A stretch of 64,000 nucleotides of DNA from Tsuneonella flava (GTDB lineage Bacteria > Pseudomonadota > Alphaproteobacteria > Sphingomonadales > Sphingomonadaceae): the NCBI RefSeq assembly GCF_002870965.1, contig NZ_PHSO01000001.1:248001-312000 (forward strand). The letters run 5' to 3'. The notes below the pieces were generated by a model. It did no database searches and was not told the origin of the DNA. It saw only the letters and a program-made list of their open reading frames with translations. Positions 7,997 through 16,643 of this stretch are shown one piece after another. How positions within the stretch are numbered: position 1 is the stretch's first letter; each line of letters opens with the position of its first letter. The position numbers and the translations under genes are program-made.

Positions 7997-9550
7997 CTAC
8001 TTGCCAGGAACGATCTCACGCATGAGATCGGCATTCTCCCCACGATAGGCATCCTGCAATAAGCGCTTCATCAGCTTACCGGTCGGCAGGCGAGGAAGTT
8101 CGTACATGAAGTCGATGCGTTTGGGGGACTTTACGCGACTGAGATTACTCCGAAGATAGGTATGCAACTCCTCGGCAAACCCCTGGTTGGCGGCACCGCG
8201 ATCGCTTGGCTGAATAACTGCAACAACCTTCTCTCCCAAATCGGGGTCTGGTGCGCCAAAAACCGCCGCATCTGCCACTCCGGCGTGGGTCAGCAATAGA
8301 TTTTCGATTTCCTGAGGATAGACATTAACCCCGCCGGAAATGATCATAAAGCTTTTCCGGTCGGTCAAATACAGGAAGCCTTCCTCGTCAAGCCACCCGA
8401 TATCGCCCATTGTCGTCCAGCCTCGGGCGTTATGCGCCGCGACGGTCTTTTCAGGGTCGTTATGATATTCGAAAGAGGGGCCGTTCGCGAAATAGACCGC
8501 CCCTTCGGTTCGAGGTGGCACTTCCTCTCCGTGTTCATCGCAAATATGCACTTCGCAACCAAATGCGCGTCCGACCGTCCCCTTGTGCGTCAGCCATTCC
8601 TCCGGCGACGCAACAGTAATGCCATTGCTCTCGCTGCCTGCATAATACTCATGAATGATCGGCCCCCACCAGGCCATCATCTGTTCCTTCACCTGTACCG
8701 GACACGGTGCCGCCGCGTGAATGGCCGCGCGGAGAGATGACAGATCATAACGTTCACGAACATGCTCCGGCAGTGTGAGCATCCTCACAAAATGGGTCGG
8801 TACGAACTGCGCGTGCGTAACACGTTGCGCCTCGATAAGGCGCAGCGCTTCCTCAGCGTCGAACTTTTCCATAACGATAACAGTCCCGCCCAGCGCCTGA
8901 ACCGTCATGGCCCATCGCAGAGGTGCCGCATGATAGAGCGGTGCCGGTGACAGGTAGATCGTCTCTTCGTCCATTCCATAACGCACATTGGCGTGCGTCA
9001 TCATCCGCGTCGGCTCTTCGACCTGCCCTTCGGGCAATGGGAGCTTGATCCCCTTGGGTCGCCCCGTGGTGCCGGAAGAATAGAGCATCACACTGCCCGG
9101 GGATCGATCTGCGACGGGCGTGTCAGGCATGGCATCACGCGCTTGTGCATATTCACCGATGTCAGAATCCGCATCCACAGCAAACAGTGCCACGTCCACC
9201 AGCTGCTCTGCTGCTTTTTGCGCTACATCGGTGAGCGATGCGGAGTGGAACAACATGCGCGCACCGCAGTCGGTGAGAATATATGCCACCTCGTCAGCGA
9301 CGAGGCGGGCAGAAATTGGCACGGCATAGACACCCGCACGCTGACATCCCCACATTATCTCGAAATAAGCGGAAACATTTTCCAGCATCAATGCAACCGT
9401 ATCGCCCCGCGTGACACCGTGGCTGCGTAACAGTTGTGCAACACGATTGGCGCGCGACTCCAGCTTCCCAAAGCTCATCCGGTATCCCGAACCAGCCATG
9501 ATGAATGCTGGCTTTTCGGGATTGTTCAACGCGTGGATGCTTGGATGCAT
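7997..9550 (-). CDS. Acyl-CoA synthetase (AMP-forming ligase), 517 aa
   Basis: ANL-superfamily ligase of normal length. Its P-loop MLYSSGTTGRPKG is at about residues 155-167, the adenylate/hinge motifs are GWTTMGDIGWLDEEGFLYL and DRKSFMIISGGVNVYPQEIE, and the C-terminal PTGK has its catalytic Lys near 492. It activates a carboxylic acid to an acyl-AMP and then to a CoA thioester. The gene starts 3 bases after the P450 stop, so the two are translationally coupled. It is the last gene of a receptor-P450-ligase operon. The acid is likely the product of P450 hydroxylation and alcohol oxidation. The chain or ring type is not deducible. Confidence 0.9.
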   Translation of the reverse strand: MHPSIHALNNPEKPAFIMAGSGYRMSFGKLESRANRVAQLLRSHGVTRGDTVALMLENVSAYFEIMWGCQRAGVYAVPISARLVADEVAYILTDCGARMLFHSASLTDVAQKAAEQLVDVALFAVDADSDIGEYAQARDAMPDTPVADRSPGSVMLYSSGTTGRPKGIKLPLPEGQVEEPTRMMTHANVRYGMDEETIYLSPAPLYHAAPLRWAMTVQALGGTVIVMEKFDAEEALRLIEAQRVTHAQFVPTHFVRMLTLPEHVRERYDLSSLRAAIHAAAPCPVQVKEQMMAWWGPIIHEYYAGSESNGITVASPEEWLTHKGTVGRAFGCEVHICDEHGEEVPPRTEGAVYFANGPSFEYHNDPEKTVAAHNARGWTTMGDIGWLDEEGFLYLTDRKSFMIISGGVNVYPQEIENLLLTHAGVADAAVFGAPDPDLGEKVVAVIQPSDRGAANQGFAEELHTYLRSNLSRVKSPKRIDFMYELPRLPTGKLMKRLLQDAYRGENADLMREIVPGK

Positions 9551-9553
9551 GGA

Positions 9554-10825
9554 TCAGGCTGCAACGCTGAAACGCAGAGGAAAACGCTTGAGGCCGCCGA
9601 CGAAATTCGACGCCAGCCACTGCGGCTCGCCGTCTAGTTCGAAGCCATCCACGCGTGACAACAATTCCTCGAAGAAAATCCGAATTTCCATTTTCGCAAG
9701 GTGCTGACCCAGGCACACATGCGGACCGTATCCAAACGAGATATGCTTGTTAGGAGAGCGCGTTATGTCAAAGCGGAACGGATCTTCGAACACATCTTCA
9801 TCGCGATTGGCCGACGGGTAGCACATCATCAGGCTGTCGCCGGCACGTATACGCTTGCCGCGCAGCTCATAATCCTCAGTTGCTGTGCGGAAGAAATGCG
9901 TGACCGGCGTCACCCATCTGAGCATTTCTTCGATAGCAGCGGGCAACCGCTCCGGCTCCGCCTTAAGCAGCGCGAGTTGGTCGGGATTTTCGACAAGTGC
10001 CAACATGCCGCCCGCCGTAGTTGAACTGGTGGTATCATGCCCCGCAGTTGCCACCAGAATATAATAGGATAGCGCTTCCAGATCGCCGATCGGCTCACCG
10101 TCTATTTCCGCCTGAGCAATGACAGTGGCCACGTCGTCAGTCGGGTTTTTCCGGCGATCTTCCGTCAAGACCCGGAAGTAATCGAAAAACGTGTTTACGG
10201 TTGCGATAATGTCCGCATTCTTCTCGGTCTTGATATCCGGATCGTCGGGTCCGAAAATCTGCTGCGTCAACTGGAGCATCTTGGGTTCGTCCTCGGCGGG
10301 CACCCCCAAAATTCGCATGATTACGCGCAGCGGATACCAACTCGCTACGTCGCGGATGAAGTCACATTGCCCGTCCATCGCCACCATGCGATCGACATAG
10401 ACCTTTGCAAGCTGCCTCAGGTCCGCTTCCAAAGCCTGCAAACGCGAGGGCATGAACCAGGACTGCGTCAGACGCCGCAGTTTGCTATGCTCCACCCCGT
10501 CGAGATTGGTGAGGTTGCGCATAAGGAACGGGCGGCCGCCGGTGACTTTCTTGATCTGCTCGTCAACCGCAATGCTGCGTAGCAATATCCGCGGCGCATT
10601 GATGAAGACGTCCTTCGTCCGCTCGACTTCCTGAATATCTGCATGCTTGGTCACAGCCCAGAAGGGGGCGAATCCGTCGGGCTCCACGAAAGCGACCGGG
10701 TCTGTCTGGCGCAAGTGCGTGAACAACCGGTCGTAAGCACCACGTTCGGTATATGTGGAAGTTGCGGTAATCGCGTTACCTATTTCCCGGGCCGTGCGTG
10801 GAAGCGCTTCGTTCTGGGCGAGCAT
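9554..10825 (-). CDS. Cytochrome P450, 423 aa
   Basis: Soluble bacterial class I P450. It has the oxygen-activation I-helix motif AGHDTT (261-266), the K-helix ExxR (Glu300-Arg303) and the heme loop FGYGPHVCLG with Cys371 as the thiolate ligand. No membrane anchor is seen. The sequence resembles P450s acting on terpenoids and steroid side chains (the CYP108/111/125/142 neighbourhood, from memory). No ferredoxin or reductase gene lies in the window, so electrons must come from elsewhere. It is 73 bases downstream of the TonB-dependent receptor and 3 bases upstream of the ligase. It is probably the first oxidising step on an imported hydrophobic compound. Confidence 0.92.
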   Translation of the reverse strand: MLAQNEALPRTAREIGNAITATSTYTERGAYDRLFTHLRQTDPVAFVEPDGFAPFWAVTKHADIQEVERTKDVFINAPRILLRSIAVDEQIKKVTGGRPFLMRNLTNLDGVEHSKLRRLTQSWFMPSRLQALEADLRQLAKVYVDRMVAMDGQCDFIRDVASWYPLRVIMRILGVPAEDEPKMLQLTQQIFGPDDPDIKTEKNADIIATVNTFFDYFRVLTEDRRKNPTDDVATVIAQAEIDGEPIGDLEALSYYILVATAGHDTTSSTTAGGMLALVENPDQLALLKAEPERLPAAIEEMLRWVTPVTHFFRTATEDYELRGKRIRAGDSLMMCYPSANRDEDVFEDPFRFDITRSPNKHISFGYGPHVCLGQHLAKMEIRIFFEELLSRVDGFELDGEPQWLASNFVGGLKRFPLRFSVAA

Positions 10826-10898
10826 CGTTCAGTCCTTCGCTCAAGTTGGTCTCAAACAGCGATAGCGGCATGGCCAAAGCCACGCCGCTATCCGATCA

Positions 10899-13016
10899 TC
10901 AAAAGCGGAATTGCAACTCCGCACCATAAGTCGCAGGCTGCCCGTACAGTTGAGCGATACTCACTGCATTGGCCAGTACGCTGGAAAGGTAGGTCTGGTC
11001 GGTGATGTTCCGCCCATATACCGCGATGGTCCACGCCTCGCTCGGCGCAGTCCAGGCCGCCCTCAAGTCGACCAGCGCATATCCATTTTGCTTGGTGTCC
11101 TCGAAGAAATCGAAGTAAATCTTCGACTGGTACGTCACGCTCCCCGACAGCTCCAGATTGCCGTCTGCCAACGGAGTATCGTAGGTCAGCATCGCGTTGC
11201 CGCTGAATTTAGGGGTACGCTGCATCACATTGCCCGACGCATCGCCAGCACTGACCACTACCCCGGTTGTAGGCCCATATGTATAGCGGGTAGCCTTTTC
11301 GAAATTGCGGTACTGGCCGTCCACATAGGCTGCCCCAAGGTCAATGCGGAAATGATCGTTCAAAGCGCCGGATGCATGCGCCTCGAAACCATAAATTCGC
11401 GCATTGGCCGCGTTGAGAACCCGAGTTGCCGTTCCCACGAAGGATGCAACCTGAAGATCCTTGTAATCGTAATAGAAGCCAGCCGTTTCGAAGTTCCATG
11501 AACCGGATGCAGTTTTGAAGCCAAGCTCATATGCGGTGATGTTCTCTGGCTTGACTACGTTTTTGTCCTGGCCATTGGCGTTGAACACCGCTGCCTTGTT
11601 GCCCTGACTGACTGAGAAATAAACATTGGTACGGGGCGCGAATTCATAGCGAAGTACGCCACGCGGCTTGAAAGCGTCCCGCTCGTCAGTGGCACCGTCC
11701 TCCGTGAAGCTGGGAGCCGTGCCAAACGCTTCGCGGATATAGTCATGCGAATAGCGTCCACCGATAGTCAGGTAGAGATTGGGCAGCACCGGATAAGTCG
11801 CGTCAGCGAAAAACGCCAGGGAGTGGGTATAAACGCGCGAGAAGAACGTCGGAATCAGTCCGCTACCCCCGGTAGCGATGGCAAAATTGGGATTGTCGGA
11901 TTTGTTATAGAAATAGTTTGCGCCGACAACCCATTGTAGTTTGCTCGACGGATCGGAATTCAGATTGAATTCCTGAGTGAAAACATCGTCGTTCTGATTC
12001 CAGAAAGCAGCAAGCACCGGCGCCGACGAAGCGTCGATATCATAGTTTTCACGGGCCCGATCCCGACGCCAGCCAGTCAACGATGTCAACGAAACTCCGC
12101 CCAGATCAAACTCACTCTTCAACCCGAGAAACTGCGAATGTACGCGGTTTACTCCGGGCACATCGTTGGAAATTTCACCGCGTCGGGTGGCGATGATGGT
12201 GTCAGGGAAAAGAACACCGGTCGTCTCTCCTTGATACGCCGACATCGAATAGGCCGACGGATCGTCGATCTCTTCCACTTTACCGATAAGGGTGAACTTC
12301 GTCGTGTCGGTCGGCGTGAAAACCAACTTCGCGCGCGCTGTGAAACGGTCGGACTTGCTGTCCTTGTTCCCCGTCACCAGGTTCGTGACGAACCCATCGT
12401 CATGTCGATAGTTCATGCCAAGGCTGGCGGTAAGGTTATCGCTCAACCCACCGGATACGAGCAATCCCGCACGCGCCTGGTTGAACCTGCCATAGCTGAA
12501 GTTCCCCTTGAGGCTAAAGTCCTGGCTAGGTTCCTCTGTCGTGATGACAATCGCGCCGCCCGTGGCATTCCGACCGAACAGAGTGCCTTGCGGCCCCTTG
12601 AGCACCTGGATGGAGGTCACATCCATCAGGTCGCTGTTGTTCGAAATCGGGTTCGCCTGATAGAAACCGTCAATATAGGTTGCGACGTTCGGACTGAGGC
12701 CAGGCCCGGCCAGGGCACTGCCCACACCGCGGATAGTCGGCTGGGAATAAGGCCCGGAGTTATCGAAACGTACTGCGGGCACCAGCTTGGTGATACCCGT
12801 TATGTTCGCGACACCGGCAGTCTCCAACGCCTTACCGCTCACAACGTTGATACTGATGGGAACATCTTGAAGCGATTCACTACGCTTCTGTGCTGTTACA
12901 ACGATTTCTTGTGACGGTTTATCCTGGCTCGCAGTATCGGGTGTAGCCTGAGCCCAGCAAACGGTTGGCAATGTCAACGCCGTCACCGCTGTAAGCGAAC
13001 GAACATACCTTCGCAC
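10899..13016 (-). CDS. TonB-dependent outer-membrane receptor, 705 aa
   Basis: The signal peptide ends ...TLPTVCWAQA. The plug domain opens EIVVTAQKRSESLQDVPISI, has KGPQGTLFGRNATGGAI, and is followed by a 22-strand-type barrel ending in a terminal Phe (LQFRF). It belongs to the common sphingomonad catabolic receptor type of about 700 residues, powered by TonB/ExbBD. I chose the GTG at 13016: GGGAGGA lies 9 bases upstream and the signal peptide then begins MRRYVRSL. A TTG at 13034 lies before the ribosome site. It heads an operon with the P450 and acyl-CoA ligase, so it likely imports their substrate. It shares no leader with the two large receptors further right. Confidence 0.9.
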   Translation of the reverse strand: MRRYVRSLTAVTALTLPTVCWAQATPDTASQDKPSQEIVVTAQKRSESLQDVPISINVVSGKALETAGVANITGITKLVPAVRFDNSGPYSQPTIRGVGSALAGPGLSPNVATYIDGFYQANPISNNSDLMDVTSIQVLKGPQGTLFGRNATGGAIVITTEEPSQDFSLKGNFSYGRFNQARAGLLVSGGLSDNLTASLGMNYRHDDGFVTNLVTGNKDSKSDRFTARAKLVFTPTDTTKFTLIGKVEEIDDPSAYSMSAYQGETTGVLFPDTIIATRRGEISNDVPGVNRVHSQFLGLKSEFDLGGVSLTSLTGWRRDRARENYDIDASSAPVLAAFWNQNDDVFTQEFNLNSDPSSKLQWVVGANYFYNKSDNPNFAIATGGSGLIPTFFSRVYTHSLAFFADATYPVLPNLYLTIGGRYSHDYIREAFGTAPSFTEDGATDERDAFKPRGVLRYEFAPRTNVYFSVSQGNKAAVFNANGQDKNVVKPENITAYELGFKTASGSWNFETAGFYYDYKDLQVASFVGTATRVLNAANARIYGFEAHASGALNDHFRIDLGAAYVDGQYRNFEKATRYTYGPTTGVVVSAGDASGNVMQRTPKFSGNAMLTYDTPLADGNLELSGSVTYQSKIYFDFFEDTKQNGYALVDLRAAWTAPSEAWTIAVYGRNITDQTYLSSVLANAVSIAQLYGQPATYGAELQFRF

Positions 13017-13149
13017 TATTTCATCCTCCCTCAAAATCCGCCGCTATTGATCGACGTTTTGCTGCGGCCTTTGATTGCTCATGTAAGCAATTTCTCTCTG
13101 TCAAACCGCTGAGCACGGGATAAATCAGCTAATTTCTGATGCAAGTTAT

Positions 13150-13167
13150 ATCGTTCAAATGTACGAT
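13150..13167. promoter_or_regulatory. Inverted repeat, possible operator of the receptor-P450-ligase operon
   Basis: ATCGT-N8-ACGAT lies 134 bases upstream of the receptor's GTG in AT-rich sequence. It is overlapped by a GTACATTT direct repeat (minus-strand reading) spaced about 22 bases. It could be the site of the AraC protein encoded at 6746 or of a TetR protein. The evidence is symmetry and position only. Confidence 0.3.
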
Positions 13168-13366
13168 TAAATTCATAAAATGTACTGTAGATTACTTCCG
13201 ATTCAGACAAAAATCACGGAAGGGGCGGGAGATCTGGCGTGCATCGGTGATCCGCGACGCGAATCTGTATGCAAACAGCGGGTCAATTGCCGCCTCGATG
13301 GCGGGCACATCAATGATCGGTCCGGACACGGGCGGGACCGACCGTTCAGATTTTCTCCTCAACCGT

Positions 13367-13391
13367 AGAAAACGCCTCGCCAGACCGAGGC
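13367..13391 (-). terminator. Terminator-like hairpin after the efflux operon
   Basis: Read on the minus strand, GCCTCG-N6-CGAGGC is followed by GTTTTCT, 9 bases past the last permease gene. The 6-bp stem and short U-run make it a modest rho-independent terminator. Confidence 0.5.
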
Positions 13392-13399
13392 AGAACGGA

Positions 13400-14506
13400 T
13401 CAACCGGAAGCAGGAGTGCGAGATACGATCCGTTTGCCCGCGAGAATCACGAATACCGCAGCCAGGGCCAGCAGTATCCCGGCCGCACCTCTGACCTCAT
13501 AGAGCGAAGCTCCCATCTGGTTGAGCGGAACAAAGGTATGCAAGCCCGCCGTCGACGGTATCAACCAAGCAATGGCGGCGACGAAGCGCGGCATCTGATC
13601 GAGCGGCCAGGCGGCGCCGGTCAGAAAGAAGAACGGCACCGATGCAGGCGCCAAGATGGCCATTGCTCGCTCGAACCGATCGAAAAAGCTGCCAACTCCC
13701 AGGCCCAGAGCGGCAACGCAGACTACGAACAAAGGCGTGATGGCGATCATCCCGCCAATATTTCCGCCCACCGGAACCCCCTGAACCCAGAACATCAATC
13801 CAAATAGAAACAGACAGGTCAAGGCGCCCGCCGAACTGAAGGCTGTTAGCACCCCCAAATACTCTCTGAGCCCCATCCGCCAGTTTCGCTCGCGGCGTCG
13901 TCCTGCCATGTAGCTAGCGGCACCCAGCAGTAACGTCTGCTGGATGATGACGACAGCAACTGCCGGAAATACATAGTTTTTATAACCACCCGTCCGGTTA
14001 AACAGCGGCTCGCTAACGATCGCGATCGGAGGGCCGACGCGCGTCACCTGGCCAACCGGCGGCAGATGCTCCTCAATCAGATTTTGTATGACGGCGGTAA
14101 CCGCATCGCGGATCGCGCTCGCACGAACAAGGTAGGTGGCATTCACCCAGATACCGACCCCCGATCCGGGAGAGCCCGTGCGTAGCTGTCGCTCAAGCCC
14201 GTCCGAAATCAGGATCACGCCATCTGCCTCACCTGCGTTCATGGTGGCTCGAGCAGCCAGCATATTCGCCTCGACAGACACCACACGTATCGCGCGCGTT
14301 GCATCGAGTTCGCGCACCATGGCGCGGCTCAGCGCGCTATCGTCCTGATCAACGACGACAAGTGGCAGCTCCTGCGACGTTTGCTGCGCGTAAGGCGCAG
14401 GATAATAGAAGGAGTATAGCAACACTGCGAGTAAGGTTGTCGCGAGCAGTTCCCGCGATCTGAAGATAGCCCGCCACGTCGCCAGAAATGCTTCACCAAT
14501 GGTCAT
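13400..14506 (-). CDS. ABC-2 type transporter permease, 368 aa
   Basis: Integral membrane permease of the YbhR/YhhJ type: one N-terminal span (LLATTLLAVLLYSFYY), a large periplasmic domain (about residues 45-170), then about five C-terminal spans including AVAVVIIQQTLLLGAASYM. The ATG overlaps the previous permease stop by 4 bases (ATGA), so translation is coupled. It works with the second permease (14503-15642), the HlyD adaptor and the TolC channel to pump a drug or hydrophobic compound across both membranes. Permeases of this family need an ATP-binding subunit. None is encoded in the operon or elsewhere in the window. Confidence 0.85.
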   Translation of the reverse strand: MTIGEAFLATWRAIFRSRELLATTLLAVLLYSFYYPAPYAQQTSQELPLVVVDQDDSALSRAMVRELDATRAIRVVSVEANMLAARATMNAGEADGVILISDGLERQLRTGSPGSGVGIWVNATYLVRASAIRDAVTAVIQNLIEEHLPPVGQVTRVGPPIAIVSEPLFNRTGGYKNYVFPAVAVVIIQQTLLLGAASYMAGRRRERNWRMGLREYLGVLTAFSSAGALTCLFLFGLMFWVQGVPVGGNIGGMIAITPLFVVCVAALGLGVGSFFDRFERAMAILAPASVPFFFLTGAAWPLDQMPRFVAAIAWLIPSTAGLHTFVPLNQMGASLYEVRGAAGILLALAAVFVILAGKRIVSRTPASG

Positions 14507-15642
14507 AAGCGGCGCGCCACTACAGCGATGAGCGCTACCGCACCGCCGCCAGCTATGACGAGATAGGCGGCAAGTGCTGTCGTCGGTATGATAGCGCCTG
14601 CCATCGTGATGGTCCGGTCAGTCACCTGCCCCATCTGAAGATCAAGGTAGTGAGGCAATGGCAGCACATTGCTCCAGACGCGAGCGAAGATGCTGCCACC
14701 ATTAAGCGGAAGCGTTGCACCGGAATAGGCGAGTGCCGAACCCGCATAAACGATACTGGCCGATAACGTCGCTGCGGTAACGCGCGTGATGGCGATCAGG
14801 AGCGCGGAAATCGCCGCTGTTGCCGCGTATAGTAGCACCTGAGCAAAGGCAACGAGGGCTATGCTTCCTTCAAATCGCCAACCGCACGCCAAAGTCAGCC
14901 ACAGCATCCAGGCGACGCCCCACAGGCTGACGACTGTGACATAGGGCAACATCTTGCCCGCCAGAGCCGACGCGATCCCGCCGGTGGATCGAGCCCAAAC
15001 GCCCAGTGATCCGTCGCGAAGCTCCCGCCCCAAAGCCATCGCGGTCGCGCACGCGGCAACCAGATGCAGCACCGATGGATAAATCAGCAGCCCGAGGAAC
15101 CACTCATAGCTGCCCGATGCGTTGCCCACGGCAGTCGCCTCTACCGCCAGCCTGCGAGTGCGTGAGGACAACAAGGTGTGGTTCGCTAGCTCGTCGGCAA
15201 GAATCTGAACTGCGGCCGTCTGCATAGCGGCTTCCGCGGCGCTTGAAATCTGGCGACCAGTCGACAGGAAGCTGGCGTTGTAGAGGATGCGGACCACTGG
15301 CTCGCGATCGCGGGCGAGCCCCTCGCCGAGCCCGGGCGGCAGATGGACGAGAGCCATTGCCTCGCCGCTTCGCATCGCGCGCACGGCGTCGATCTCGCTT
15401 GGGTAGGAGCCTTCGATCCGGATCATCGGTGAAGCATCCAGCGCACGGATCATCGTCCGGCTCGCACTGGTGCCATCGCTGTCGACGATTGCCAGCGGAA
15501 GCTTGTGCATCGTCCCTTGCCACAACATTCCGGCCATCAGCGCTAGCAGGATGCCGGGTACGACGAACAGTCCAATCAAATCCCACCGATCGTGGCGCAG
15601 GTGACGCAGTTCAAGCGTCAGCGCCCGCCCGAACGCACTCAT
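14503..15642 (-). CDS. ABC-2 type transporter permease, 379 aa
   Basis: Paralogue of the following permease with the same layout: an N-terminal span (LIGLFVVPGILLALMAGMLW), a periplasmic domain, and a C-terminal bundle of about five spans ending AYLVIAGGGAVALIAVVA. The start at 15642 (MSAFGRALTLELRHLRHDR) overlaps the HlyD stop in an ATGA. A longer frame to 15762 would lie inside the HlyD gene and is rejected. The pair presumably forms a heterodimeric channel. As with its partner, no ATPase gene accompanies it, which is atypical of the YbhFSR/YhhJ-type systems it resembles. Confidence 0.85.
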   Translation of the reverse strand: MSAFGRALTLELRHLRHDRWDLIGLFVVPGILLALMAGMLWQGTMHKLPLAIVDSDGTSASRTMIRALDASPMIRIEGSYPSEIDAVRAMRSGEAMALVHLPPGLGEGLARDREPVVRILYNASFLSTGRQISSAAEAAMQTAAVQILADELANHTLLSSRTRRLAVEATAVGNASGSYEWFLGLLIYPSVLHLVAACATAMALGRELRDGSLGVWARSTGGIASALAGKMLPYVTVVSLWGVAWMLWLTLACGWRFEGSIALVAFAQVLLYAATAAISALLIAITRVTAATLSASIVYAGSALAYSGATLPLNGGSIFARVWSNVLPLPHYLDLQMGQVTDRTITMAGAIIPTTALAAYLVIAGGGAVALIAVVARRL

Positions 15643-16643
15643 TGCGGCCAGTCGAAAAGAACACTCATCCCCGGACGAAGCCTGGCAATCCGTTTTACCG
15701 GTCGCAGCCGGACCTCGAACGTGCGGACGTCGTACCCCGATGCCTCGCGTGTCGCCCGCCACGTCGCGAAATCGCCGCGCGGTGAGATGAAATAAACCCG
15801 AAAGTCAGCATCGCGATCAAGCGCGGAAATGTGGCCGCGAACAACCTTACCCATCGAAAGGCTGCGATATTGATCCTCGCGCAGATTGAGCGAGACCCAG
15901 GGATGGTCGATGTCAATCACCTGGTAGGCGGGGATGACCGGGCTGACGACTTCACCGGGCTGAACGAGCTTGCGCGCAACCTCTCCTGCAATGGGCGAAA
16001 CAAGGCGGGTTTCACGTTCCATTGCATTGGCAGTCTGCGCGCCTGCTTGTGCGATCCGGACCTGCGCGTTGGCGGCGGCCTTACTTTGGCGACGGGCCCC
16101 CGCCAGAGCTTTCTGATATTGCTGGCGCGCAGCCTCAGCAGTGCGTGCGCTGCTATCGCGTGCCGCCGCAGCCTCATCGCGGCGCTGTGCCGCAACGACG
16201 CCCTCAGCATAAAGACTGTCGGTACGGCGGCTTGTCACAGCCGCCAGATCGGCGGCTGCCTGGGCCGCCTGCCAGGCGGATCGTAACGTCGCGATATCCT
16301 CTTCCCGTGGGCCCTCTTCCGTCGCGGACGCGATCGCGCGCGCCGCATCCAGCGCCCCCTGAGCTTGCGCCTGAGCGCCGGCGATCTCCGGGCTCGATAG
16401 CGTGGCGAGCACAGCCCCCGCCTCCACCCGCTCACCTTCTTCGGCCATCAGACGTTCGACCCGCGCCAATGCCTTGGTCGCGACATTCACTTCTTCGGCG
16501 TCCACCATTCCCTGAAGCTGCTGGGAAGCTGGTCTGCTTGCAAGCCAAAGACCGACTATCACCACGGCGAGAACAATAGCGATGCCTGCGATTACGATGA
16601 TGCGTTTACGGCGCGATGCCGGTGCAGCCGAAACGTCGTTCAC
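15639..16643 (-). CDS. HlyD/MFP family periplasmic adaptor, 334 aa
   Basis: Membrane-fusion protein with an N-terminal anchor (about residues 13-34, IIVIAGIAIVLAVVIVGLWL). It then has a first lipoyl half (GMVDAEEVNVATKALARVERL), a long alanine-rich coiled-coil hairpin (about 75-200) and a beta-barrel part with RLVSPIAGEVARKLVQPGEVV. It resembles YbhG/EmrA-type adaptors. It overlaps both neighbours by 4 bases in an operon TolC-HlyD-permease-permease. Its role is to link the inner-membrane permeases to the TolC channel. Confidence 0.9.
   Translation of the reverse strand: MNDVSAAPASRRKRIIVIAGIAIVLAVVIVGLWLASRPASQQLQGMVDAEEVNVATKALARVERLMAEEGERVEAGAVLATLSSPEIAGAQAQAQGALDAARAIASATEEGPREEDIATLRSAWQAAQAAADLAAVTSRRTDSLYAEGVVAAQRRDEAAAARDSSARTAEAARQQYQKALAGARRQSKAAANAQVRIAQAGAQTANAMERETRLVSPIAGEVARKLVQPGEVVSPVIPAYQVIDIDHPWVSLNLREDQYRSLSMGKVVRGHISALDRDADFRVYFISPRGDFATWRATREASGYDVRTFEVRLRPVKRIARLRPGMSVLFDWPQ

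Larger units (their letters stand above)
13017..13399. other. Intergenic region upstream of the catabolic receptor
   Basis: These 383 bases contain, from right to left, the terminator-like hairpin of the efflux operon (13367-13391), a possible 56-codon remnant frame (13192-13362, minus strand; see findings) and the receptor promoter. A spaced inverted repeat ATCGT-N8-ACGAT lies at 13150-13167. I see no convincing full gene. Confidence 0.4.
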
